Notes: a model not told the origin generated them from the sequence alone. A stretch of DNA of 64,000 bases from Lepidostoma basale (GCA_022606425.2 JAHDVF020000843.1:62001-126000), one strand, 5' to 3'; counted from the first letter of the stretch, positions 21,725 through 33,121 are shown. Made by a program: numbers and translations.

Positions 21725-22040
21725 AATCTTCTTCTTCTTCGATGGCCCTACAGCCCATATCGAGCCTTGGCCTCCTGTATTCTTCGCCTCCAACTCCTCC
21801 TGTCCTCCGCTTCGACCCTCCAATCTGACACTCGTAACAATTTCGCCCCATCTCTCCCAACTTCATCCTCACATCGCAGCCTTGGTCGTCCAATTGGTCT
21901 TCTACCACCTGGGTGCCACTCCAGCAATCTTTTTGGGGCTCGCGATGACGGCATCCTCTGCACGTGATCGGCCCATCTCAGTCTATTCAGTCTGACCTGT
22001 GTGGAGAGACTGGGAGCTTTGTAAATATGGTACAGCTCGT
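21725..22040 (-). mobile_element. LINE-e fragment
   Basis: Minus strand encodes QRMPSSRAPKRLLEWHPGGR, RPIGRPRLRCEDEVGRD and AEDRRS with a frameshift. Same family as 38334-38908. Confidence 0.7.
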
Positions 22041-22068
22041 CTTTATGCCGGTAACATATAGCGATTGT

Positions 22069-22567
22069 AATAGGGTGTTTTTTTTAGAGAGTAATAGGGT
22101 GTTTTTTTTAGATGTCAATTTGACAATTGACAGTTGATTTGTAGTCAGTACGTTTTGCCATTTCACCACAAAAAGACTGACGTCAGAACAGCGTTTGCAA
22201 ATTGTGCAAATTTATTTTGAAAATCACGGTTCGGTTCGCCAAACTTATCGTGCACTACGTCCATTTTACGGTCGACATAATCGTCCATCCGAGCAAGTTA
22301 TTCGGAAGTCAATGGATTGTTTTCGCACCACGTACATTCTAGTGGATAATACGCATCCACAAAGACGACAATTGTCGAAAATTGGATTTCACGATTGCGC
22401 TTCATTCAAGCTAGGTATGGCGCTCATATGCCCGAAATCATATTTAAACAATAATAGCATAAAATTAGCTATTAAATAAAGCCAATATCATAGACATTAA
22501 CATTATTTTAATTTTTTTTTTTCATTTTGAATATGTATTTTATACCTCTAAAAAAATAACCCTATAT
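22069..22567 (+). mobile_element. Deleted DNA transposon with N-terminal HTH (DUF4817-like)
   Basis: Encodes VQIYFENHGSVRQTYRALRP, FYGRHNRPSEQVIRKSMD and TTYILVDNTHPQRRQ, a helix-turn-helix head seen in insect Tc1/mariner-like transposases. The frame then goes into unrelated sequence, so the DDE part is gone. Ends are inverted: TAGGGTGTTTTTTTTAGA left, tctaaaaaaataacccta right; the left end is duplicated. Confidence 0.6.
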
Positions 22568-22992
22568 TTGAAAAAAAGTCGTGTTCGTTACACCATTTAT
22601 AACTCAAGAATGGCCGGACCGATTTTGATGATCTTTGATTTGTTGGATATTAAAACATCTGAAAAAATCGATCCGCCCTATCCAGCAAATATAATAGTTT
22701 AACAGAAAGTAATGCAACAATGCTATGTGAATCATTTGATTCGCTTCGATAAAGCAAATCCCTTGCTGCCATGTGAATTACATTCATATCAATGTAATTC
22801 AAATACTTTTCATTTTGATTTTTGCACAATCATTGAACTAATTTTGTTTTTTTCTTTGTTTCAGGTAAAAATCTCACACTATCAGACATCGGGTGTTCTG
22901 CATTTGAATTATTGTAAGTGGTAATCTTAATTTATTACACGTCCTTACGTGTATATCCGACGTTAATTGTGACTCGAGCGAAAGCCTAAATT
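22568..22992. other. Possible repeat remnant, then unassigned
   Basis: 22585-22680 (acaccatttataactcaaga, ggccggaccgattttgatga) resembles a phrase common in insect dispersed repeats; family not known. The rest is unassigned. Confidence 0.3.
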
Positions 22993-23056
22993 AACTAACT
23001 TTCATGCCGGGTGTCCGAAGGGGTAGGCAGAATGAATTGAAACACCACCCCGTTCT
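22993..23056 (-). mobile_element. RTE-a 3' scrap
   Basis: ttaactaactttcatgccgg and gaaggggtaggcagaatgaa. Confidence 0.5.
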
Positions 23057-23227
23057 TTTACTCTGAATTTTTCGTCACTTTTTACGTGTTTGCTTTATTT
23101 TAATTTTAATTTTAAATCTAATTTATTTAGCCAAATAGACATTACAATTATAAAAACATTTAAGCCACCGATTTGGAAGAATGCATAGAAATAAAGCAGT
23201 AGCACATTAGTATCAAATTAACAAATA

Positions 23228-23450
23228 CGACACTAATGAGACTGAATTCTATCCAATGTTTGGAGTATTTTCCTTTTCATCATTGTTTCATCAATTTGAA
23301 AAATGTCGATCTCCGAAGCGATCATGTTCAGCAGTTTGATTGCTCTTCCCACCGGCAATACCAGACTCAAGTTTGTTTTGCATATTGGGGGATAAAACAG
23401 TTTTTGCTGTCGCTGTCGACGATAACAATCATAATGCAACTATTTTTTTA
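23228..23450 (-). mobile_element. LINE-L fragment
   Basis: Minus strand reads YRRQRQQKLFYPPICKTNLS, LVLPVGRAIKLLNMIASEID and ILQTLDRIQ. Confidence 0.65.
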
Positions 23451-23531
23451 AACAGATGGCTTTTGACTGGGACGTCTTACAGGTGGGACTCTCTCACTCT
23501 TTTGGGCTTGAAACCATATTTTTTTTTATTG

Positions 23532-23952
23532 TATACAAATACTTGTAGACAAATACTGGATTTTACCCAATGCGGGTTAATCATTTTTAAGGATTAATTA
23601 ACTAATCAGGCGTTGTCTAGCAGTATGATAATTGCGTAAGCCTTTCACATTGCATTAATAAGATTTTCTGCTTAATGTTTACATTTAATCATAATAGATG
23701 GCGCTAGTGTAGATTGACCTAAAAAATGTGAAGTGTTCTAAACATAGTAGCTTATATACATTTTTCAAAAATTTGTCAGACGTGGTGGTCGTAAGAAGGG
23801 CGGAATGGCGAATGTTGTTAACATAAAGTGATCGTTTAACCCAACCAATGACAGGTCATAAGTCCTGTAAACGCCTCGTCTACCATATTCTGTTTAAAAA
23901 AAAAACAATTTACATCTTCGTCTCTATTGAGATACAATTAATCCTTAACAAT
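23532..23952 (-). repeat. REP-F copy
   Basis: acccaatgcgggttaatcat, centre gatggcgctagtgtagattg, arm cccaaccaatgacaggtcat. Confidence 0.75.
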
Positions 23953-24242
23953 AACATTGTCTCCCCTAATAAGTCTAAAGAAATTGTTGAAAGTCTGTAA
24001 CCCATCCCTCCTTATCTGCAGACTATTAGTTTTGAAAAATATACCCTCGTACCGTCATTCCAATTCATTATTTCTATCAGTTACTCGAACGACTCGATCG
24101 TAATTTTACATCACCTCGTAATGGCTAGGCCGTCGCAAACTTGTTGAGAAAAACGTACCGGGCCCGCATATACTACGAATACAGATGAGCTTCGAGTACC
24201 CATTCTACACTTTCTCTTAATAATTATATTACTTCATTTTTT
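23953..24242. other. Unassigned
   Basis: A short LINE-L-like scrap may sit at 23955-24025 (cctaataagtctaaagaaat); nothing else seen. Confidence 0.35.
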
Positions 24243-24862
24243 TTGACCAATATGATTTCCAAAACACCCAAAACATGTAACCTGGTTATAGAAAAACAAC
24301 CCATAGAACAGATCAGGACCTTCAAGTATATAGGCATAGACCTGGTGCGAGGAGCTGATCTGCGGGAAGAAATTCAACCCCAAGTAAACAAGACAGCTGC
24401 AATCTCTAGCGCTCTAAAATCCACAATATGGAAAAACAAAGACGTGTCCATTAAGAGTAAGATGAGAATCTATAAAGCATGCGTAAGACCAATTATAACA
24501 TATGGCGTCGAAGCAAGGGCAGACACAGTAAGGACCAAACAAGTTTTGAGGACTTCCGAAATGAAGACACTGAGGCGATAGCAGGCAAGACACTGAGAGG
24601 TCGCGTGAGGAACACCAAAATAAGAGAGATATGTGAGGTTGAGGATATTATAAGATGGAGCAGACAGCGAAAATGGGACTGGTACGGTCATGTTCAAAGA
24701 ATGGATACCACCAGATTCCCCTATATTGCATTGAATAATCAGCCTCATGGGACTCGTCCTCGTGGAAGACCTCTTAAAAGATGGGCAGCTGGAAATCTAC
24801 CTCACAGGAGGAGCAACACTATGGAGAACACAATAGGTCTATAACAAGGAAGAAGAAGAAGA
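24243..24862 (+). mobile_element. LINE-h fragment
   Basis: IEQIRTFKYIGIDLVRGADL, WKNKDVSIKSKMRIYKACVR and, after a frameshift, AIAGKTLRGRVRNTKIREIC and PHGTRPRGRPLKRWA. GAA-repeat tail. Confidence 0.75.
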
Positions 24863-24869
24863 AGAAGAT

Positions 24870-25057
24870 CTCAACCAGCACAAATCATGGATAATGCCAA
24901 GATTGAAGCTGTGAGTAAATATGAACATTTATTTGGGACACAAAATACAGGTTGGTCGAGAGAACCAAACAGCAGACCTGTATAGAAGAGTTGGAATAAA
25001 CTGGGTATAGTTTAAATCAAATCAAATTAATTTATTAACATGACGATTTCTACTAAT
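24870..25057. other. Unassigned, ending in a LINE-L type tail
   Basis: aaatcaaatcaaattaattt at 25015 is a second, older LINE-L tail. Confidence 0.35.
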
Positions 25058-25597
25058 CAAATCACATCAGTTTATTTTCTCAAAAGATATTACAAACAAC
25101 AATTATATAATAGTTTAAGACGTCTATTGAGAACAGGTAAAACATAAAAAATATATAATACCAGGAACGCATGAGAGATGGTTCGACATTAGGAATACAA
25201 GATACTCTCCAAAGTCAAGAGTACTCTTCTGAACGTACTTTCACGAATATGAAAGACGTCGATCTCCGAAGCGATCATGTTCAGCAGTTTGATTGCTCTC
25301 CCCACCGGCATCCCCAGATGCAGATTGGTTCTGCATGCTGGGAGATAAAACAGTCTGTGCTGACGCTGTCGAAGATAACCATCTGGAACATAAAGATGGA
25401 TAGCCTCCAAGATAAGGGAGTTGTCAAAGAATCCCCTGATAAGTCTGAAGAAATGGGTAATTGTGCACCCATCCCTTCTTATCTGCAAACTATTGGTCCC
25501 CAGCATGCCCAAGAGGAATGCAGTGGGATAAAGCCATGGATGGCTACCAAACTCTCTCATGTAGAGATATCTCAGAATTCTTTTCTGAACCCTCTCT
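25058..25597 (-). mobile_element. LINE-L fragment, 123-codon frame
   Basis: Minus strand reads HPWLYPTAFLLGMLGTNSLQ, FFRLIRGFFDNSLILEAIHL, LRQRQHRLFYLPACRTNLHL and VLLTLESILYS, with the aaatcaaatc 3' tail at low coordinates. Confidence 0.75.
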
Positions 25598-25736
25598 AAC
25601 AGATTTGCCGCACATTCGTCTTAGAGATCTCATTTCTACTGCATTTATTCTACTTTCATCCTTCTTTTGCCAGTTCCAAGCTTCACTTCCATACATAAGG
25701 GTCGGTACAAGAACACCATTATGCACTGCCATCTTA
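25598..25736 (-). mobile_element. RTE-a fragment
   Basis: Minus strand: MAVHNGVLVPTLMYGSEAWN, WQKKDESRINAVEMRSLRRM. Fused directly to LINE-L. Confidence 0.7.
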
Positions 25737-26057
25737 GAAACATACGAATCTTGTTATTGTTTTAAAAATTTGTCCGAAAATTGTGGCAGAACTTTCGATA
25801 GTGAATTTTTAACTGTAGAATATTAACGAATTGGTATTTCACGTAATTGATACACTATTGAAATTTCGTTCCAACAAGTTAAGTTAGTTATCTAACGCGT
25901 TATGTTGCCGGAGCTGCGATCAAAATTCGGTAACGACATGATCGGATAATTTGAACGTTTGTCACGACTTGTTTTTAATTTCCTTTGAGGCTGTTATATT
26001 TTACTTGGGCAGCGGATAACTATTTAGTATCACTTTCGCTTTCTCATTTTTTTTTAT
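25737..26057. other. Unassigned
   Basis: No recognised feature. Confidence 0.4.
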
Positions 26058-26131
26058 TTAACTAACTAACTAACCATCACGCCATCTCCCTGAAAGGGTA
26101 GGCAGAAAGAATGGACTGTCACACTTTTACT
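26058..26131 (-). mobile_element. RTE-a1 3' scrap
   Basis: (TAAC)n then catcacgccatctccctgaa. Confidence 0.6.
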
Positions 26132-26404
26132 GATGCGGCACTCCATCCTTCTCTTTTCGCTCCGCGGGAGACGCGGTGTGATGGGTTGCGAACCTCATCG
26201 CCACCAATAGGCATCTCCCGCGCACACTTTGATCGTGCAACACCCACAAAATAAATCTAAAATAAATAATATAAAATAAAATTTGATTTAAAGTTTTTTT
26301 TTATCCCCAATATGAAACAGTGATTGCAAAAGACATGCTTAACTAACTAATAATGATAATCAAATGATTTTACTGAAATCTCTTGATGGAAGTTCATTTT
26401 AAAT
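26132..26404. other. GC-rich patch then AT-rich, unassigned
   Basis: 26140-26225 has gctccgcgggagacgcggtg and a CCAAT box (caccaatagg); no gene identified. Confidence 0.3.
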
Positions 26405-26600
26405 AATAATTAAATAAAACGATGTTTTTTAAATACTTCCACTTTTGTCTTTATTTCGACAGCGACCGGTTTCGCAGGGCTCGCTGGCATCGACACAGTG
26501 GCTGGCATGACCAGTCAGTCGATGCCAGCGAGCCTGGCGAAACCGGTCGCTGTCGAAATAAAGACAAAAGTGGAAGTAGTTAAAAAACATCGTTTTGAAA
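26405..26600. repeat. Foldback element with hammerhead-like hairpin
   Basis: Inverted arms as at 9601-9790; plus-strand hairpin GATGCCAGCGAGCCTGGC with GAAACCGGTC at 26521-26548, minus-strand one at 26463-26492. Confidence 0.7.
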
Positions 26601-26741
26601 AACGACGTTTCTTGGAGGAGGCCAATACCCACCAAGGGTTGTAGTGCCGGAGAAGAAGAAAAAAACGGTTGGCGAAATATATATTCAATCGAAATTTTCG
26701 ATTGCGGCGCGGCATTGGGAGTCAGAGATATTGGTCAATCA

Positions 26742-26812
26742 AAATGTCGGCAACGTGAGGAGTCGGAGAAATTGACATGGTTGCTTGACACGATGTGTGA
26801 ATGTTGAGGAAA
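26742..26812 (+). mobile_element. RTE-a1 scrap
   Basis: tcggcaacgtgaggagtcgg and gatgtgtgaatgttgaggaa; lies head-on to the next copy. Confidence 0.6.
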
Positions 26813-26817
26813 AAAAA

Positions 26818-27470
26818 CTAAACTAACTAACTAACCATCACGCCGTCTCCCCGAAGGGGTAGGCAGAAAGAATGGACTGCCACACCTTTCTTTCCTGACA
26901 TATTTCGCTCGATTCCTCAACATTCATACATCGTGTCATGCACGCGCGTCGATTTTTCTGGCTCCTCACATGGCCGACATTCAATTTTTGATTTATTTGA
27001 TCGTGCCACGTTTTCCTCGGTCTTCCTCTATTTCTGGTTCCATTTACATCATTAACACATAATTTTTTTACCATTCTTTCTTGATTCATTTTTCCATATG
27101 TCCAAACCATCTTAATGATCCTTTCTTTATTTTGTTCGTGACACCTTCATTCGCACCGCATTCACTTCTTATATTTTCATTCGACACTCTATCATACACA
27201 GAGCATCACACATTCGTCTAAGAGATCTCATTTCTACTGCATTTATTCTACTTTATCATTCTTTTGTCAGTTCCATGCTTCGCTTCCATACATAAGGGTC
27301 GGTAGAAGAACACCATTGTGCACTGCCATTCTAGCTTTTTTGGATAGGTTTTTGTTTACGATGACAACTTTAAGTGCACCATTCACTTTGTTGCCTGCCC
27401 CAACCCTTCTTTCAATATCCCTCTCCACTCGCCCATCTCTTGTAAACGTACTACCTAAATATACTTATTG
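26818..27470 (-). mobile_element. RTE-a1 fragment
   Basis: Minus strand reads MVWTYGKMNQERMVKKLCVN, GRPRKTWHDQINQKLNVGHV and WQSILSAYPFGETA, with the VNGALKVV part near 27390. Frameshifts near 27110 and 27250. Confidence 0.75.
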
Positions 27471-27494
27471 ATTAATTGAGAATCAATATAATCG

Positions 27495-27921
27495 CTAAAA
27501 ATTGTACACAGTAATTAGGTTCAAACGACCTGTTATTTATAATACAAATAAAAATTAGTTTCTTCATTTGCTGCAGTACTGAAGAAAAAATCTAGCCTAT
27601 CTATATTATTTTCAAGGATTAATTGTATCTCAATAGAGACAAAGTTGCAAATTGGGAACAGAATATGGTAGTCGAGGTGTTTACAGGACTTATGACATGT
27701 CATTGGTTGGGTTAAGCGCACGCTTTATGTAATACAACATTCCCCATTCCACATTTTCTTATGACCACTATGTCTGACAATTTTTTGGAAGTTGTATATA
27801 TGTTAATCTGTAACACCACCCTTTACATGGTAGTTTCAATCTACAACACCAGCGCCATCTATGAAGATTGGATTTTAAGCATTAAGCAGAAGATCTTTTT
27901 AACGCAATGTGAAAGGCTACT
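27495..27921 (+). repeat. SINE-1 tail scrap and REP-F copy
   Basis: gtaattaggttcaaacgacc (SINE tail) then ggattaattgtatctcaata through gcgccatctatgaagattgg. RTE-a1 is inserted at 27922. Confidence 0.7.
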
Positions 27922-28972
27922 AGTCGCTATACACGGAAAGCACTGCTAGTGTCAGAGTAAATGGAGATCTTACAGCCTGGTTTGATATCAATAAAGGTGT
28001 CAAACAGGGTTGCGTAATGCCCCCGTGGTTATTTAATCTGTATATGGACAATTGTATGAGAGAGCTGAAAGGGTTGGATGTAGGTGCCAAAATGAGCGGA
28101 GTGTCAGTAAGCTGTCTCTTGTATGCGGATGACGCTGTCCTACTTGCTGACAACGAGCATGAACTACAAGTCCTGGTGAATTGTATGTATGAGGTATGCA
28201 TGCGAAATGATCTGATGATGAATGTTAATAAGTCCAAGGTAATGATTTTTGAAAAGGAAGAAACCACGACAGTCTGCAACATTAGCGTGAATGGTGAAAA
28301 TTTGGAGCAAGTAGTTGAGTTCGTGTATTTAGGTAGTATGTTTACAAGAGATGGGCGAGTGGAGAGGGATATTGAAAGAAGGATTGGGGCAGGCAACAAA
28401 GTGAATGGTGCACTTAAAGTTGTCATCGCAAACAAAAACCTATCCAAAAAAGCTAGAATGGCAGTGCACAATGGTGTTCTTCTACCGACCCTTATGTATG
28501 GAAGCGAAGCATGGAACTGGCAAAGGAAGGATGAAAGTAGAATAAATGCAGTAGAAATGAGATCTCTTAGACGAATGTGTGGATACTCTGTGTATGATAG
28601 AGTGTCGAATGAAAATATAAGAAGTGAATGCGGTGCGAATGATGGTGTCATGAACAAAATAATGAAAGGATCATTAAGATGGTTTGGACATATGGAAAGA
28701 ATGAATGAAGAAAGAATGGTAAAAAAATTATATGTTAATGATGTAAATGGTACCAGAAATAGAGGAAGACCAAGGAAAACGTGGCACGATCAAATAAATC
28801 AAATATTGAATGTCGGCCATGTGAGGAGTCAGAGAAATCGACGCGCGTGCATGACACGATGTATGAATGTTGAGGAAGCGAGAGAAATATGTCTGGAAAG
28901 AAAGGTGTGGCAGTCCATTCTTTCTGCCTACCCCTTCGGGGAGACGGCGTGATGGTTAGTTAGTTAGTTAGT
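27922..28972 (+). mobile_element. RTE-a1, youngest copy: RT active site and 311-codon frame intact
   Basis: Frame 28017-28952 has the RT box SCLLYADDAVLLADNEHELQ, then NLEQVVEFVYLGSMFTRDGR, MAVHNGVLLPTLMYGSEAWN, LRWFGHMERMNEERMV, GRPRKTWHDQINQILNVGHV and the end LSAYPFGETA, followed by a (GTTA)n tail. GAAAGGCTACT is duplicated on both sides (27911-27921, 28974-28984). The first part of RT and the endonuclease are missing (5' truncation), so it cannot move by itself. Confidence 0.85.
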
Positions 28973-28984
28973 TGAAAGGCTACT

Positions 28985-29285
28985 TATTTTCCATCCTTCC
29001 TCTGTTGATTATATACGATTCTAATTCGTATGTTTCAGCTGGTCAAAAAATTGGTCAAATGTGCCGGGTGGCGCTCCATTTTGTGTATTGCTTTCCCGCC
29101 CATCAATTATAATGGCAGCGGAATGCGTTGCACAACCACACAGCATCCGTCCCGCATACGTTACGGCATCGTTAAATAAACTACACGCATCAACATCCCG
29201 ATTTTACTCCTCTCGTAAGCAAAAATGCAGCTAACAGAAAAAGATATTTCATATGTGACAAAAATATCATGATTCACAAACAAAA
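28985..29285. other. Unassigned, CpG-rich in part
   Basis: 29050-29175 is richer in CpG (ccgggtggcgctcc, cccgcccatcaatt) but shows no exon or known motif set. Confidence 0.35.
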
Positions 29286-29394
29286 AAGCAATAAATTATC
29301 CCAATAAACGACTCGAAACTACTTACGGTTTTGCTGGCAATACAAATCTACATTGAGGGAGAGTAGCGTAGCTTAAATGTGGTCTGGGTCTCTC
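29286..29394 (+). repeat. REP-G 5' part, cut by RTE-a3
   Basis: atcccaataaacgactcgaa, gggagagtagcgtagcttaa and atgtggtctgggtctctctt recur at 30150-30255. Confidence 0.6.
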
Positions 29395-29917
29395 TTGGCA
29401 ATGGCCGTTCACAATGGAGTTCTGGTTCCAACCCTTATGTATGGAAGCGAAGCATGGAACTGGCAGAAGAAAGATGAGAGCAGAATAAATGCGGTAGAGA
29501 TGAGGTCCCTAAGACGTATGTGTGGTAGAACGATGTACGACAGAATCTCAAATGCTGATATTAGGAAGGAATGTAGAGCGAAAGAAGGTATTATGAACAA
29601 AATTATGAAAGGTTCGCTTCGTTGGTTCGGACATATGGAGCGCATGGGTGAAGAAAGAATGGCTAAAAAAATATACGTTAACAATGTAAATGGAGTAAGG
29701 AGTCGAGGTAGACCGAGGAAAACATGGCATGACCAAATTAATCAAATATTAAAAGTTGGTCATGTCAGAAGCCGGAAGTATCGACGTGCGTGTATGACTC
29801 GATGTATGAATGTGAAGGAATCTAGAGAGGTGTGCCAGGATAGAGTAGTGTGGCGGTCCATTCTCTCTGCCTTCTCCTGCGGGGAAACGGCGTGATGGTT
29901 TGTTGTTGTTGTTGTTG
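29395..29917 (+). mobile_element. RTE-a3 fragment, 172-codon frame
   Basis: VPTLMYGSEAWNWQKKDESR, MCGRTMYDRISNADIRKECR, GRPRKTWHDQINQILKVGHV, WRSILSAFSCGETA, then a (TTG)n tail rather than GTTA. Confidence 0.8.
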
Positions 29918-29924
29918 TTGACAT

Positions 29925-30147
29925 GTGAATTGTGGTGTTGGATATTAACATATACGAGTATATGACTTCCAAAAAATTTGTCAGACAAGGTGGTCATAAT
30001 AAGGTGGAATGGGGAATGTTGTAATACATAAAGCGTGCGCTTAACCCAACCAATGACAGGTCATAAGTCCTGTAAACACCTCGATCACCATAATCGGTTT
30101 CCAATTTGCATCTTCGTCTCTATTGAGATAAAATTAATCCTTAAAAA
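29925..30147 (-). repeat. REP-F copy, partial
   Basis: aatttgtcagacaaggtggt, cccaaccaatgacaggtcat and cgtctctattgagataaaat. Confidence 0.7.
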
Positions 30148-30149
30148 AG

Positions 30150-30412
30150 CAGTAAATTATCCCAATAAACGACTCGAAACTACTTACAGTTTTGCTGGAT
30201 TTACATCAAGGGAGAGTAGCGTAGCTTAAAAGTGGTCTGGGTCCCTCTTGGTTGCAAATATACATATATATATTATATATATTTTTTTAACGTAAGTCCC
30301 GCATGGACGGGGGACGGGCCTAGGGAGTGCACGAGTGAAGCTGACGAAAGGCGTCGCTGCGCCTATAACAGCTTCGGGTTAGCGGAGGGAGCCCTCTATG
30401 GCTCGGCATATA
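30150..30412 (+). repeat. REP-G copy, longest
   Basis: atcccaataaacgactcgaa through taagtcccgcatggacgggg and acagcttcgggttagcggag. Confidence 0.65.
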
Positions 30413-30429
30413 AAAAAAATATTTAAAAA

Positions 30430-30574
30430 AACCAACAACCCGCCAAATCAACTTCCAACAATGTTCCCATCAGACGTAAGAGGAATAGCCACAAGAGCTT
30501 AACCTCTGTAAGCCAGAAGAGGTTTTGATTCAAAATTTCTTACGGGTTCTGGGCTTCTATGGGAATACCGCCAC
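30430..30574 (+). repeat. Dispersed repeat also at 43820 and 55340
   Basis: cttccaacaatgttcccatc, cctctgtaagccagaagagg, gattcaaaatttcttacggg. Related to the foldback at 55256-55518. Confidence 0.6.
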
Positions 30575-30653
30575 TGAGTTGAGGAATCGAGAGTATGTCA
30601 GGAAATAAGAGTTTGGCGTCCATTATTTCATGTACCCTTTCAAATAGACGGCG
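30575..30653 (+). mobile_element. RTE-a 3' end, split by a DNA element
   Basis: gttgaggaatcgagagtatg to atagacggcg; continues at 31754 with cggcgtgatga. Confidence 0.65.
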
Positions 30654-31753
30654 CACACTGGATCCATTTGGCAAAAACATGGACTTAGGGGTCGAACTCC
30701 GAATTTTGCCCTGATTTTTTTTAAATTGGGTCCTTTGTGTGATTCCAAATCACTTTTACATTAGAACTTTTCTTGATATAACTGCAAATTTCCAAGAAAA
30801 AAAATGTTAGTGTTTCTTTTGTATGAAGCAAAATTGATTTTTGTAATTATTTCAGAATCAGGTGGATACGTCAAAACCAAACTTAGTAGGGATTCTTCTT
30901 CTTCTTTTTGTCCTGTCACACCTTCGTGGTGCATAGGGCCTCAAGGAATCTTCTCCACCCGACTCTATCGCATGCCTGATGCTTAACATCGTCCCAAGTG
31001 AGACCTGCTGCCTTAACCTCGTCCTGCAGGGTTCTTCTCCAGGTGGCTCTAGGTCTGCCTCGCTTTCTCTTTCCCCCCATAGGGGACCAGTCTAGTGCGC
31101 CCTGAGCGATGCAGGCTGGGTTTCGTCTCAGAGTGTGACCGATCCACTGCCATTTGCGCCTAGCGACTTGTTCTCTAATTGGCTTTTCGCCTGCCATAGT
31201 CCAGAGAACGGCATTTGACACTGTTTGGGGCCAATAGATTTGGAATATTGAGCGAAGGCACCTATTTATAAACACATGGAGTTTACCAATAACGTCTGCG
31301 GTAGACTTCCAAGTCTCACATCCGTACAGCAGTAGGGATTATAGAGGACATAATCCTCTACATTACTTGTTCCGACATCTAATTCATATCTCTGCCCGTT
31401 TAAAAGCAGCAGACATTATAAATTTTAATTAATTCTGACGAGCTTATAATGTCTGCTGCTTTTAAATGGGCAGAGATATGAAGTAGATGTCGTTACAAGT
31501 AATGTAGAAGATTATGCCCTCTATAATCCTTACTAAGTAAGTATCCACCTGATTCCGAAATAATTGAAAAAATCAGTTTTGCTTCATACAAAAAAAAAAA
31601 CATTATTTTTCTTGGAAATTAGCAGTTATATCAAAAAAAGTTAAATGACAAAAGTGGTTTGGAATCACACAAAGGACCTAATTTTAAAAAAATTGGGGCA
31701 AAATTCGGAGTTCGACCCCTAAGTCCATGTTTTTGCCAAATAGATCCAGTGTG
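30654..31753. mobile_element. Long-inverted-repeat DNA element carrying a LINE-d insertion
   Basis: Ends CACACTGGATCCATTTGGC and its complement. The arms run about 320 bp each with high identity (aaaaacatggacttaggggt, attcggagttcgacccctaa, agcagacattataa). CGGCG is duplicated at 30649-30653 and 31754-31758. No transposase. Confidence 0.7.
30895..31330 (-). mobile_element. LINE-d insertion
   Basis: Minus strand reads VSNAVLWTMAGEKPIREQVA, HTLRRNPACIAQGALDW and DDVKHQACDRVGWRRFLEAL. The duplication AGTAGGGATT flanks it (30885-30894, 31331-31340). Confidence 0.8.
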
Positions 31754-31765
31754 CGGCGTGATGAT

Positions 31766-32044
31766 TTTTTTTAGTTGGTTTGTTAATCAGGAACGCGTTT
31801 TTTTCTTCGATACGTCCCAACGACTGCGAGGACTTCAGAAGAGTACATATCGTTGGCTAAACAGACACGCCGGCATCCATATTCCGTTATGGGATAGCCG
31901 TATCAAACCGGTCGGTCCGGACTGAGATGCTTATGCGCCCCGGGCAGAGACGGACCCACACCCTCAGATGTAAAACCATCCTATTTTGTTATAAGGATCA
32001 CCATCTACAATTACGATAAGATTAGAACGTAAAAATAATATGCA
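31766..32044. other. Unassigned
   Basis: Plus-strand frame extends through 31659-31925 over the DNA element end; no known domain. Confidence 0.35.
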
Positions 32045-32372
32045 AGAGTTAGTTTAGAGTCAGAAACGATACGGTGAGAGAAAAAACAAAGATCACTGAC
32101 ATCATCCACCGGGTAGCGACTCTAATATTGGCAATGGGCAGGTCACGTAGCCAAAACCTCGGACAAAAAAATGGACAAGAAGACTGCTGATTTGGAGACC
32201 GTGGACGGCAAAGAGAAGAACAGGGCGACCGCAACTACGGTGGACGGATGACCTCAACAGACATGTCAGAATAACCTGGATGCAGTCTGCACAAGACAGA
32301 GTGACATGGAAGCGAATGGAGGAGGCCTTTGTCTAGAAGTGTATGGGAATAGGCCGAAGAAGAAGAAGAATA
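32045..32372 (+). mobile_element. LINE-t fragment
   Basis: Frameshifted VRNDTVREKTKITDIIHRV, a QWAGHVAK-like stretch, and a GAAGAAGAA tail. Confidence 0.6.
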
Positions 32373-32524
32373 CTAATATAAAAATAATGTGAGCAACCCG
32401 TCATGACATTGGAATAGAACAGTGGTCGACCAACTCATTTGTTTAAAGAGCCAAATATCAGCAGTACAGAGATGTTTTTTTAAATTATGACACTTTTTTA
32501 ATTCGATTAAAACTAGATAGCCAA

Positions 32525-32600
32525 CAAACTAACAACCATCACGCCGGAAGGGTAGGCAGAGAGAATGGACCGCCACACTACTCTATCTTGACACATCTTG
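32525..32600 (-). mobile_element. RTE-a 3' scrap
   Basis: accatcacgccggaagggta and ggcagagagaatggaccgcc. Confidence 0.6.
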
Positions 32601-33121
32601 TTATGCTGGAGAGGGTTCAGAAAAAAAAATTGAGGTATCTCTACATGAGGGAGTATGGTAGTTATCCGTGGCTCTATCCCACGGCATTTCTTTTAGGAAT
32701 GCTCGGAACCAATTCTTTACAGCTTCGAAGAGATGGGCATCTCATCCACCCATTTCTTTAAATTAATCAGGGGATATTTCGAGAACTCGGCCGTGCTACA
32801 GGGGGTTGGTCTTTTTGTCCCTGACAGATTTCTTCGACAGCGACAGCACAGATTGTTTTACCTACCGGCCACTAGAACCAATCTGCCTCTGGTGACACCG
32901 GTGGGAAGAGAAATTAGTCTGCTGGACGCGGTCTCCTCGGAGATCGACGTCTTTCATATTAGTAAAGGACGTTCAGGAGACAAATACTCTTGACTTTAGA
33001 AAGTATCTTGTCTTCCTGATGTCGAACCATCTCTAATGCGTTCCTGGTACTATGTTGTATTTTTATAATATTTTACCTGTACTCAATAGATGCCTTAAAT
33101 AAACTGATTTGATTTGATTTG
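32601..33121 (+). mobile_element. LINE-L copy with complete 3' end
   Basis: LRQRQHRLFYLPATRTNLPL and PVGREISLLDAVSSEIDVFH, then about 140 bp untranslated and aaactgatttgatttgattt tail. Upstream codons read EYGSYPWLYPTAFLLGMLGT with a frameshift near 32730. Confidence 0.75.

Noticed and set aside
27920..28657. 245-codon minus-strand frame
   Set aside because: Antisense shadow of the intact RTE-a1 frame on the plus strand.
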